A DNA stretch of 15,100 bases from assembly GCA_023433445.1 (NCBI GenBank), contig JAEZCS010000072.1, positions 1-15,100 on the forward strand, given 5' to 3'. The stretch's first letter is position 1; every line of letters starts with the position of its first letter. The position numbers and the translations under genes are program-made. The notes beneath the pieces were generated by a model. It was not told the origin of the DNA, made no database searches, and saw only the letters and a program-made list of their open reading frames with translations. Positions 8,082 to 14,613 of this stretch are shown piece by piece. The DNA is from Pseudomonadota bacterium. GTDB lineage: Bacteria; Pseudomonadota; Alphaproteobacteria; Sphingomonadales; Sphingomonadaceae.

Positions 8082-8097
8082 TCGGCCTTTGGGCCGA
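8082..8097 (-). promoter_or_regulatory. Short hairpin next to the receptor ribosome binding site
   Basis: TCGGCC and GGCCGA form a 6-bp stem with a 4-base loop, ending about 10 bases before the GGGAGA ribosome binding site. It is close enough to affect ribosome access. On the plus strand it is followed by a T-rich run, but no plus-strand gene ends here. Confidence 0.35.
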
Positions 8098-8267
8098 TAT
8101 TTTTGTCTAATTGAAAAGGGTCGAGGTCAGCGCCTCGCCAAAGCAGCAGGATGATCCAGCTCTGCCCCGATCAGCTACTGTCGGGAATATCCATCCTCCT
8201 CTGTATATCTCGCCTGACAGGCCAAGATGCGCCCCTACGCATTCTCCGATACGCTTGGGCAGCAATT

Positions 8268-8296
8268 ATGATGACGAAGCTGCGTAGCTTTGTCAA
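8268..8296 (-). promoter_or_regulatory. Likely receptor promoter with overlapping 24-bp palindrome
   Basis: On the minus strand TTGACA (8296-8291) is a perfect -35 box. CATCAT (8273-8268) follows after 17 bases as a fair -10 box; CATAAT is a better match but 20 bases away. The imperfect palindrome at 8272-8295 (arms TGAC-g-AAGCT and AGCTT-t-GTCA, centre GCGT) covers the -35 and the spacer. A protein bound there would block RNA polymerase. 10 of 12 symmetric base pairs match. Confidence 0.5.
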
Positions 8297-8307
8297 AGAT
8301 CTAATTA

Positions 8308-8328
8308 CCGCGTAACGGTTTAACACGG
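8308..8328. promoter_or_regulatory. Second imperfect palindrome upstream of the receptor promoter
   Basis: CCGCGTAACGG and the following TTTAACACGG form a 21-bp imperfect palindrome just upstream of the -35 box. Its AACGGTT core is shared with the palindrome at 9751-9773, so both might be read by the same regulator. The symmetry is partial. Confidence 0.25.
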
Positions 8329-8365
8329 ATGGGTCGCACCCCTATGCGGCGCGCTTCATCGATTC

Positions 8366-8387
8366 GGCTGCGCATTAAGCGGCAGCC
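8366..8387 (-). terminator. Weak stem-loop after the double-TetR gene
   Basis: GGCTGC (8366-8371) pairs with GCAGCC (8382-8387), extended by two pairs past a one-base bulge. It lies 39 bases after the gene's stop. No T-run follows, so termination is uncertain. Confidence 0.25.
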
Positions 8388-8426
8388 AAGGCGTCGACAT
8401 TTATCGCCACCAGCATGCCAATGAAA

Positions 8427-9677
8427 TCACAGGGTTGCCATATATCCTTGCAGGAATATCTTCACAGCGCGTTCGGCATAAAGTCGCCGATCCGGCTTTG
8501 CGATCGAATGCCCTCCTGCAAGCAGGCGATTCCCCCTCATGGCGAGCACCAGAAGTTGCCGCGCGTGCCAGTCAGCGCTTTCTTTGATGCCAAGGCTTTC
8601 CAGCCACGGAGTCAAGCCATCAATCCAGGGCTTGCGAAGGACGAGGTACACCTCCCTCGCCAACGCCGCATCACGCCGCGACTGACTGATGACAGCGCGA
8701 TGCAGGCGTATGGATGTCGTGGAAGCCAGGGCTTCGAGCGCTGCCTCCACATATCGGCCGAGGCCGATCGGGTCCGCTTGACCTAAAGGAAGAGTCAGCA
8801 GTTTTGCGGCACATGCGCAGTCCGAAGCCAACATCCGCATGGACGCTGCGAAAAGCCCGGCCTTGCTTGTGAAATGCCGGTAGAGCGTCCCGCGTCCGAC
8901 GCGCGCCTCCTCCCCGATGAGGTTGAGGTTCGCGCCCTCGAAGCCTTCCTCCAGAAAATGGCGCCCCGCCACGTCCAGCAGGGTCCGTATATGAGGCAGC
9001 GGCTCCACGACAGGCGAAAACCTTGTATTCAACAAAGGCTCTGGCGGCGGCACTCCGGACGCTCCCCCACCCCCGGCGCCTCGCACAAATAGCGCAACGG
9101 CATGCTGGGCGGCCCGTTCACGACCTTCCGCAGAGGGGGCCGGAAAGCCCATGAGCACCACCGGTCCCTCCACCGCCAGCGATCCGAAATCCAATGCCAG
9201 TTCCAGGGGAACGGGACGATCGACGCCCTGCTCCCGCGCATGATCCTCCAAAGCCTGCCGCACAGGTTCCAGGCGCATCCCCTGCCCGCTTTGCAGTGAT
9301 GCTGCGAGGTCCGGCATCTTGTGCGCTACGCCAGCGGCCACCCAGAGCGCGCTGAACATGCCCTGATCCAGTGCAGAATCCAGAATAGCCCGCGCAAGGC
9401 CCGCCAGTTCAGAACCGCCGGTCGGGGCACTTTCATGCACCGCCGCCGCGCGCGCGTCGAACTCCGCTCCCTGCGCATCCAGCGCCGCGCGGAACAACGC
9501 CTCCTTGTCGGCGAAATACCGGTAGATGGTTTCCTTGCTGACCCCGGCGTTGCGGGCGATGGCATCGATGCTCACGGCGTCAAAGCCCCGCTCGACAAAT
9601 TGCGCGCGCGCCGACAACAGCAAGTGCCTGACGCGCGGCGATGACACCTCGCCCCTCACTTCTGCCACCAGCTTCAT
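8427..9677 (-). CDS. Tandem TetR regulator: two TetR units in one polypeptide
   Basis: A 416-residue protein, twice the normal TetR length, with two full DNA-binding domains. Unit 1: RVRHLLLSARAQFVERGFDA (15-34) with the helix-turn-helix VSIDAIARNAGVSKETIYRY (35-54), then FADKEALFRAAL. Unit 2: LLDVAGRHFLEEGFEGANLN (233-252) with IGEEARVGRGTLYRHF (254-269), then TSKAGLFAASM. Each is followed by its own helical ligand/dimer region (about 70-200 and 280-416). A Gly/Pro-rich linker (200-225, GAGGGGASGVPPPEP) joins them. The frame is continuous with no sign of a misread stop. Start ATG 9677 has AAGGA 6 bases before it. It is divergent from the dioxygenase operon with a strong palindrome between, so it most likely represses that operon and itself. 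One chain may act as an internal pseudo-dimer; this is inference. Confidence 0.9.
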   Translation of the reverse strand: MKLVAEVRGEVSSPRVRHLLLSARAQFVERGFDAVSIDAIARNAGVSKETIYRYFADKEALFRAALDAQGAEFDARAAAVHESAPTGGSELAGLARAILDSALDQGMFSALWVAAGVAHKMPDLAASLQSGQGMRLEPVRQALEDHAREQGVDRPVPLELALDFGSLAVEGPVVLMGFPAPSAEGRERAAQHAVALFVRGAGGGGASGVPPPEPLLNTRFSPVVEPLPHIRTLLDVAGRHFLEEGFEGANLNLIGEEARVGRGTLYRHFTSKAGLFAASMRMLASDCACAAKLLTLPLGQADPIGLGRYVEAALEALASTTSIRLHRAVISQSRRDAALAREVYLVLRKPWIDGLTPWLESLGIKESADWHARQLLVLAMRGNRLLAGGHSIAKPDRRLYAERAVKIFLQGYMATL

Positions 9678-9722
9678 CCAGCATCCTTGCGCAATGACGG
9701 GCTGCTATACCAGCGTGTCGCC

Positions 9723-9750
9723 AGGATACACCCATTGTTGTTGACGACAA
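9723..9750 (-). promoter_or_regulatory. Possible promoter of the tandem TetR gene
   Basis: Minus strand TTGTCG (9750-9745), 16-base spacer, TATCCT (9728-9723), with a predicted leader of about 40 bases. Moderate match. The -35 box abuts the palindrome at 9751. Confidence 0.35.
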
Positions 9751-9769
9751 CCGAACGGTTCGATACCGT
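9741..9769 (+). promoter_or_regulatory. Possible promoter of the dioxygenase operon
   Basis: TTGACG (9741-9746) is a good alphaproteobacterial -35 box. After 17 bases comes TACCGT (9764-9769), a poor -10 box. The palindrome at 9751-9773 covers the spacer and the -10 box. Transcription would begin about 23 bases before the dioxygenase start. Confidence 0.35.
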
Positions 9770-9773
9770 TCGG
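9751..9773. promoter_or_regulatory. Operator candidate: perfect 9-bp inverted repeat between divergent genes
   Basis: CCGAACGGT (9751-9759) and ACCGTTCGG (9765-9773) are exact inverted copies with a 5-base centre TCGAT. The size and symmetry are those of TetR operators. It lies in the 121-bp gap between the tandem TetR gene and the dioxygenase gene and overlaps or touches both predicted promoters, so it is well placed for shared repression. Confidence 0.65.
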
Positions 9774-9798
9774 ACTTGAAACGGAGGAGAGGAATCAA

Positions 9799-10659
9799 AT
9801 GGCATCGCCATGGACAGAGCAGTCGTTGGAGCCGTTCGGTGTTGAAATCGGCATCAAGCTTCAATGGCCCCTGCCCGATGGTTTCGAACAGCGGCTGACT
9901 GAACTGTTCGATCGTCACAAGCTCGTCCTGTTCCGCGACCAGAATCTCTGCGAATCCGATCAGGTCCGGCTGCTCGAAAATTTCGGTCGGGTCTTGGGAT
10001 CGCATGGCGAATATCGCGAAATATCCAGCGATGGGGCGTTGGGCTCGGGGCCGCTCACCTGGCACAGCGATCTGGCTTTCACGGAAGAGCCCTTCAAAAT
10101 CATCTCGCTGCATGCCGTCGCCGTAAATGACGGACAAAGCTGGACCGACTTCGCCAATGGCGCGGTTGCAGCCGCCGCCCTGCCGTCGGAATTAAAAGCC
10201 GCCGTTGCAGATCGAGAGGCGGTCACGATGATCGCGCCGATCCAGACTCACCGCACGGTCGGCTATGACAGTTCGGCCGAGTTGCCGCATCAGGTGCGGC
10301 CGGTCATCATCCCTCATCCCCGAACCGGCGAGCCCATCCTCTATATCAGCGACATGCAAACCGCGCGCATCGTCGGCATGGATCAGCCGGATAGCGACGC
10401 CACGCTCGCGGCCTTGTTCGATGAGCTCTATCGCGAGGATCGCGTCTACCGCCACCATTGGAACAATGGCGACCTGGTCATCTGGGATAACATTGCTCTC
10501 CAGCATGCCCGCGGCGACCTGACGGGCATGACGCCTCGCCGCCTCCAGCGCATCGTCGTCGCGGACAAGAGCTTCTTCGACCTCCTGCCGCAATTCAAGG
10601 TAGGGGATGAACGGATCAGCGCCTGGGGTTCAGGCGACAAGCAACTGGTATTGGATTGA
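9799..10659 (+). CDS. TauD/TfdA-family Fe(II)/2-oxoglutarate-dependent dioxygenase
   Basis: A 286-residue cytoplasmic oxygenase that couples 2-oxoglutarate decarboxylation to hydroxylation (often with bond cleavage) of an organic substrate. The iron triad is visible: His89 and Asp91 in LTWHSDLAF, and His236 in LVIWDNIALQHARGDL. Arg251 in RRLQRIVV is the likely 2-oxoglutarate carboxylate ligand. The N-terminal HKLVLFRDQNL and NFGRVLG are family landmarks. Length is normal. The start has an excellent ribosome binding site (GGAGGAG, 9 bases before ATG 9799). It is the first gene of a three-gene operon; the Coq4-like gene begins 13 bases after its stop. Relatives act on taurine, phenoxyacetates, sulfates and other acids; the substrate here is unknown. 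Confidence 0.92.
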   Translation: MASPWTEQSLEPFGVEIGIKLQWPLPDGFEQRLTELFDRHKLVLFRDQNLCESDQVRLLENFGRVLGSHGEYREISSDGALGSGPLTWHSDLAFTEEPFKIISLHAVAVNDGQSWTDFANGAVAAAALPSELKAAVADREAVTMIAPIQTHRTVGYDSSAELPHQVRPVIIPHPRTGEPILYISDMQTARIVGMDQPDSDATLAALFDELYREDRVYRHHWNNGDLVIWDNIALQHARGDLTGMTPRRLQRIVVADKSFFDLLPQFKVGDERISAWGSGDKQLVLD

Positions 10660-10672
10660 AGGAACGAGGAAC

Positions 10673-11527
10673 ATGGTCGACATTCCCTATCTCGCGCGCG
10701 GCCTGATGCCTGTGGAAACAGACAGCAGCATACTCATCTCTTCATCCAAATATCTCAACAATCCGCGCCTGCGCGAATGGCTGGCGATGATCCTGCTGCG
10801 GCGCAACGGGCCGGACGTGCCGCCTCCGGCGGAGATGTATGAATTCCTGCCAATTCTCGACTCCCTGCGCGATTTCGACGCGATCGAGGATATGTTCACA
10901 CAGGAAAGGAAGGTTAATCCCGAACTGGACGCCTGGTTCAGCGAAGGCTTCATCTCCACCTACACGATCGAAGATTTCAAACAGTATGAGCCCGGCTCCC
11001 TTGGCGGCACCTTCTACAAGCAGATGACGGCTGGAGATTATGAGATCCAGATCACACCTTGGAAAGAACCGAAAACACAGCTCGAATATTATAATCTGCG
11101 TTCGGGCCAGACGCACGACTTTGAGCATATCCTCTGTGGCGGCGGCTTCAACTTCATGGGCGAACTGGTGCCCTACTGGTATCGTCTGACCAATGTGCCA
11201 AAGCATATGCGCAACCCGCATCTGGCTGCGGAGGTCAACATGATCCAGATATTCGGATCGCTCCGCTACACTGTGCGCACCATGCTTCACTATCCCGAAG
11301 TATGGCCCACCGCCGTCAACGCGATCCAGCGCGGCATGAAGGTGGGGCAGCAGAGCGACGCCCTCTTCATGAAGAAGCTCGAAACGGCGTTCCACCTGCC
11401 GCTCGCCGAAGCGCGCGAGGCACTGGGCGTGCGCGGCGTCCAAGATGTCGACACTTCGCAAGAGGGCGCCTTCTGGGCGTCGGACGGAAAGACCAGCCTG
11501 GAACCCATCGCGAGGGCGGCTGAATGA
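10673..11527 (+). CDS. Coq4-family protein
   Basis: A 284-residue protein resembling COQ4, a ubiquinone-pathway protein reported to act in oxidative C1 decarboxylation of the ring precursor. The metal motif HDxxH-x11-E is exact: His148, Asp149, His152 and Glu164 in THDFEHILCGGGFNFMGELV. EPGSLGGTFYKQM upstream matches the family's PGTLGxxY segment. No signal peptide. I start at ATG 10673 (MVDIPYLARG), with AAGGAACGAGGA just upstream; a start at 10607 would overlap the dioxygenase by 53 bases. The stop overlaps the next start (ATGA), so translation with the amidohydrolase is coupled. Placement between a dioxygenase and an amidohydrolase, with no ubiquinone gene near, suggests a catabolic role, perhaps decarboxylating or hydroxylating an aromatic acid. 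That role is inference; the family call is fairly firm. Confidence 0.8.
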   Translation: MVDIPYLARGLMPVETDSSILISSSKYLNNPRLREWLAMILLRRNGPDVPPPAEMYEFLPILDSLRDFDAIEDMFTQERKVNPELDAWFSEGFISTYTIEDFKQYEPGSLGGTFYKQMTAGDYEIQITPWKEPKTQLEYYNLRSGQTHDFEHILCGGGFNFMGELVPYWYRLTNVPKHMRNPHLAAEVNMIQIFGSLRYTVRTMLHYPEVWPTAVNAIQRGMKVGQQSDALFMKKLETAFHLPLAEAREALGVRGVQDVDTSQEGAFWASDGKTSLEPIARAAE

Positions 11528-13251
11528 ACGCGTGCGACTTGCTGATCCGTGGCGGCACGATCGTCGACGGGAGCGGCGGTGAACCGTTCGTCGGGGACAT
11601 CGCGGTTCGGGACGGGGTGATCGTCAGCGTCGGCACCACCTTCATCGGCGATGCCCGCGAAGTGATCGATGCGACCGGCCTTACCGTAACCCCCGGCTTT
11701 GTCGACATCCATACCCATTATGATGGTCAGGCCATCTGGTCGGAGGAACTCTCCCCCTCCTCCTCCCATGGCGTGACCACGGTCGTGATCGGCAATTGCG
11801 GCGTTGGCTTCGCGCCATGCCGCCCTGCTGATCACGACCGTTTGATTCGCCTGATGGAAGGTGTCGAGGACATCCCCGGTGTCGTGATGGCCGAAGGGCT
11901 CAGCTGGGACTGGGAAAGTTTCCCCGACTATCTCAATGCTCTCGAAGCGCGACACCGCGACATCGACGTTGCCGCCCTTCTACCCCACAGCCCATTGCGG
12001 GTATTCGTGATGGGCGAGCGCGGCGCGCAACGCGAACCGGCAACGCCCGCCGACCTCGAAAGGATGCAGGCCCTCACCCGAGAAGCACTGGATGCAGGCG
12101 CGATCGGCTTTGCGACCTCGCGCCTCCTCATTCACCGAACGAAAGCTGGAGAAAATATCCCCAGCTATCAGGCCGATGTCGAGGAGCTGAAGGCCATAGC
12201 GGGCGCCATGCGCGACGCGGATACGGGCGTGTTGCAGATGGTACTCGACGCTCCCTTTTCCAGCTGGACCGATGAACTTTCCCACCTTCTCACCGTCGCA
12301 AAGGCGGCGAACAGACCCGCCACCTTCACGCTCGGCACCTCAAACACGGGTGAGCCGGTGTGGCAGGATGCCCTGCGTATCTGCGAGGAGGCCAACGCGC
12401 AGGGCCTGAAGATCAGCCCGCAAATTCTTCCCCGGCCGGTCGGCATGATCTGCGGCTTTGAGCTGTCCAGCCACCCCTTCTCGCTCTGCCCCAGCTATGA
12501 GGCTATCGCCAGTCTGCCGCTCGACCAACAGCTTGTGCATCTGCGCGATCCCGATTTCCGCGCCAGACTCATTACGGAAGCGCCGCATGAGGGCCATCCC
12601 CTGGCAATGATGACCCGAAACTGGGATTGGATCTTCCCGCTCTCCGACCCGCCCAACTATGAACCCCCGGCGGAAAGCAGCGTCGGCGCGCAAGCGCGCA
12701 CCTTGGGCGTCACGCCGGAAGAGGTCGCCTACGACCTCCTGATGAACGGCGGCGATGGCAGGGGAATGCTCTACAACACACTCGGCAATTTCCATAATGG
12801 CCGCCTCGACACGGTGCATGATCTGATCACGCATCCCGACACGGTCATGGGGCTCGGCGATGGCGGGGCGCATTATGCGGCGATCTGCGATGCGAGCTAT
12901 CCCACTTTCCTTCTAACCTATTGGACCCGTGACCGGGCGGGGCCAAAACTCAGCATCCCTCAGGCCGTCCGGGCTCTGACCTCACGCCCGGCCGAAACCA
13001 TGGGCCTGCGCGACCGGGGCAGGATCGCGCCCGGTTACAAGGCGGACATCAACATCGTCGATCTTGAAGCACTGCATCTCCATGCCCCGCATGTGCGCCA
13101 CGATCTGCCTGGAGGCGGCAGGCGGCTGGATCAGAAAGCGACCGGATTCGTCGCCACGATCGTGTCAGGCGAAGTCATCCGCCGCAGCGATGACGCGACA
13201 GGCGCGCGGCCCGGACGGCTCGTCCGGGGTGCTCAGACGGCCCCGGTTTGA
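11524..13251 (+). CDS. Amidohydrolase, N-acyl-D-amino-acid deacylase (D-aminoacylase) type
   Basis: A 575-residue amidohydrolase-fold enzyme, likely a metal-dependent hydrolase of an amide or related bond. The small beta domain (residues 1-55 and the C-terminus) holds LLIRGGTIVDGSGG. The TIM-barrel starts with TPGFVDIHTHYDGQ (His63, His65). SHGVTTVVIGNCGVGFAP (82-98) carries Cys92, equivalent to the bridging Cys of D-aminoacylase. Asp446 lies in VMGLGDGGAHYA, and RGRIAPGYKADINIVD closes the fold. The two central metal histidines of D-aminoacylase are not evident: the matching stretches read GVLQMVLDAP and ATFTLGTSN. It belongs to a large group in actinobacteria and sphingomonads that is annotated D-aminoacylase but is mostly untested. 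ATGA overlap with the Coq4-like gene. Fold firm; substrate unknown. Confidence 0.88.
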   Translation: MNACDLLIRGGTIVDGSGGEPFVGDIAVRDGVIVSVGTTFIGDAREVIDATGLTVTPGFVDIHTHYDGQAIWSEELSPSSSHGVTTVVIGNCGVGFAPCRPADHDRLIRLMEGVEDIPGVVMAEGLSWDWESFPDYLNALEARHRDIDVAALLPHSPLRVFVMGERGAQREPATPADLERMQALTREALDAGAIGFATSRLLIHRTKAGENIPSYQADVEELKAIAGAMRDADTGVLQMVLDAPFSSWTDELSHLLTVAKAANRPATFTLGTSNTGEPVWQDALRICEEANAQGLKISPQILPRPVGMICGFELSSHPFSLCPSYEAIASLPLDQQLVHLRDPDFRARLITEAPHEGHPLAMMTRNWDWIFPLSDPPNYEPPAESSVGAQARTLGVTPEEVAYDLLMNGGDGRGMLYNTLGNFHNGRLDTVHDLITHPDTVMGLGDGGAHYAAICDASYPTFLLTYWTRDRAGPKLSIPQAVRALTSRPAETMGLRDRGRIAPGYKADINIVDLEALHLHAPHVRHDLPGGGRRLDQKATGFVATIVSGEVIRRSDDATGARPGRLVRGAQTAPV

Positions 13252-13278
13252 ACTGAACGGAAAGCGTAACAGGCCCGT

Positions 13279-13298
13279 GGCGGGTCGCTGTACCCGCC
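13279..13298 (+). terminator. Stem-loop after the dioxygenase operon
   Basis: GGCGGGT (13279-13285) pairs perfectly with ACCCGCC (13292-13298) around a 6-base loop, 28 bases after the amidohydrolase stop. GC-rich but with no T-run, so it is a probable 3'-end structure rather than a proven terminator. Confidence 0.45.
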
Positions 13299-13438
13299 CG
13301 TGGCGATGCTGACCGAACCACTCGCCTCATCCAGATCCCCTGAATTCCCGAATCAGCAACGCAAATTGCATTTTTTGCAACAGCGGATGTCTAAGCCACG
13401 TGCTATCGGCCCGTGCATCCAATCAAAAGGGGATCATC

Positions 13439-13720
13439 ATGAAGTTTTCTCTCGCATTCGCAGCAGCATTGTCGCTGTCCGTTTCCGCTGCTGCCATCGC
13501 CGCGGATGCGCCTGTCATCAAGCAGAACGCGCTGGTAAAGACGGCTGACGGCCGCAAGGTCGGCTATATCGACCGCATCCTGAAGGACAGCACCGGCGCG
13601 CCGACTGGCGTCCAGATCATCTACAGCGGCCGCTTCGTCGTCATCCCCGCCACCACGCTCAGCGCGGCGGAAAAGGGTTTGGTGACCAGCCTGACCGCCA
13701 AGGAAGTGAACCGCCTCTAA
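13439..13720 (+). CDS. Small exported protein, PRC-barrel-like
   Basis: A 93-residue protein with a clear signal peptide: MKFSLAFAAALSLSVSAAAI, cleavage near AIA/ADA at residue 21. The mature part of about 70 residues reads LVKTADGRKVGYIDRILKDS, then GVQIIYSGRFVVIPATTLS, and ends with LTAKEVNRL. This small-beta pattern (a 'DGRKVGxID' turn, a hydrophobic strand, 'VxIPATTL') recalls the short periplasmic PRC-barrel-like proteins common in sphingomonads. Function is not known. ATG 13439 is chosen over 13400 because AAAGGGG lies 6 bases upstream and the signal peptide then begins at once. It has its own upstream region (TTGCA-N5-TGCAA inverted repeat at 13366-13380) and looks independent of the operon before it. 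Confidence 0.8.
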   Translation: MKFSLAFAAALSLSVSAAAIAADAPVIKQNALVKTADGRKVGYIDRILKDSTGAPTGVQIIYSGRFVVIPATTLSAAEKGLVTSLTAKEVNRL

Positions 13721-13730
13721 TTCTTGCCAA

Positions 13731-13776
13731 AGGGCGCTGCGTCATCCGGCGTTGGTCGGGACGAACGCAGCGCCCT
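13731..13776. terminator. 12-bp perfect stem-loop between convergent genes
   Basis: AGGGCGCTGCGT (13731-13742) pairs exactly with ACGCAGCGCCCT (13765-13776) around a 22-base loop. It fills most of the 81-bp gap between the convergent small exported protein and SDR genes. It is placed to end transcription from both sides, although the T-runs are short. Confidence 0.6.
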
Positions 13777-13801
13777 CTGCCATAGGCCGCCGCGCCGCCT
13801 C

Positions 13802-14596
13802 TTATTGCCGCTGCGAGTTGATATTGCCGCCGTCGACGACGATTTCCGCGCCGGTCATATAGCTCGCCTCGTCCGACATCAGGAACCGAATCACACGCCC
13901 CACCTCTTCGGGTGCGCCATAGCGGCCGAACATGATCCGCCGCTCGAAATGTCCCGGCAGGTGAGCCTTGGTTTCCGCGATGATCGGCGTATCGATCATT
14001 CCCGGGCTAACCGCGTTAATGCGCACACCATCAGCCGCCAGTTCATCGGCCATCGAATGGACGAGCGAGATTACCGCGCCCTTTGCCGCGCTGTAGATCG
14101 GGATCATCCCGTTGCCGAGCGTCGCATTGATCGACGAGAGCGCCACTATTGCGCTGCCCGACAAGGAACGCAGGTCTTCGCGAAAAGCTTGGGTCATCAG
14201 CACAAGCGAGCGGACATGAAGCGCCAGGCCCGCGTCCCAATTTTCCGGCGTCACGCCATCTATGCCCGTAGGCTCGGCGGTTCCAGCACAATGGACGATC
14301 CCGCCAATTGGCCCGATCGCGGCGCGGGTCGCTATCGCTGCGGGGGTCACGGCCTGCGGGTTGCGGAGGTCGACGCTGAACCCCGTCGCGCGAACGCCAT
14401 GGCGGCTTTCGATGATGCTCGCGGATCCCGCCGCACCCTCTGCATTAATGTCCCACAACGCGACGGCCCGACCGACTGCCGCTAAGGCATGAGCGGTTGC
14501 CAGCCCGATGCCCGACGCGCCGCCGGTGATGACAACTCCGCTCCCCGGTGATCCCAGGCTCGGCGTGAAATCCGCGTCATTGTCCAACACCGGCAT
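13802..14596 (-). CDS. SDR-family oxidoreductase
   Basis: A 264-residue classical short-chain dehydrogenase/reductase, which oxidises or reduces a hydroxyl/keto group with NAD(P)(H). The cofactor loop VVITGGASGIGLATAHAL is at 21-38. Asp49 at the end of strand 2 (ALWDI) favours NAD(H). The catalytic Ser155 (LSSINA), Tyr168 and Lys172 (YSAAKG) are present, followed by INAVSPGMIDTP and VVDGGN near the end. Two positions are unusual: the NNAG motif reads HCAG (102-105), and the catalytic-tetrad Asn appears to be His127 (LALHVRSLVLMTQ). I start at ATG 14596, with GGAGAGG about 6 bases upstream; an extension to 14797 would overlap the upstream gene with unlikely sequence. It begins 17 bases after the serine hydrolase stop, so the two are probably co-transcribed. 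Confidence 0.9.
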   Translation of the reverse strand: MPVLDNDADFTPSLGSPGSGVVITGGASGIGLATAHALAAVGRAVALWDINAEGAAGSASIIESRHGVRATGFSVDLRNPQAVTPAAIATRAAIGPIGGIVHCAGTAEPTGIDGVTPENWDAGLALHVRSLVLMTQAFREDLRSLSGSAIVALSSINATLGNGMIPIYSAAKGAVISLVHSMADELAADGVRINAVSPGMIDTPIIAETKAHLPGHFERRIMFGRYGAPEEVGRVIRFLMSDEASYMTGAEIVVDGGNINSQRQ

Positions 14597-14613
14597 CGCG
14601 CCCTCTCCTCTTC

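Larger units (their letters stand above)
8064..8426. other. Non-coding stretch: receptor promoter region and long leader
   Basis: No credible gene lies in these 363 bases between the double-TetR stop and the receptor start. They hold a likely receptor promoter with an overlapping palindrome (8268-8296), a second imperfect palindrome upstream (8308-8328), a hairpin beside the receptor ribosome binding site (8082-8097), and a weak hairpin near the upstream gene end (8366-8387). If the promoter is right, the receptor mRNA has a leader of about 195 bases. I see no cobalamin box or other riboswitch signature in it. Confidence 0.6.

Noticed and set aside
8120..8220. Possible riboswitch or leader peptide in the receptor leader
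   Set aside because: No known riboswitch box was seen; the only short frame (MDIPDSS) has its ATG directly against the AGGAGG, too close for normal initiation.
10742..11461. 239-residue minus-strand frame
   Set aside because: Antisense to the Coq4-like gene, whose frame carries the intact metal motif; typical open shadow in GC-rich DNA.
13724..14485. 253-residue plus-strand frame
   Set aside because: Arg/His-rich shadow antisense to the SDR gene and across the terminator hairpin.
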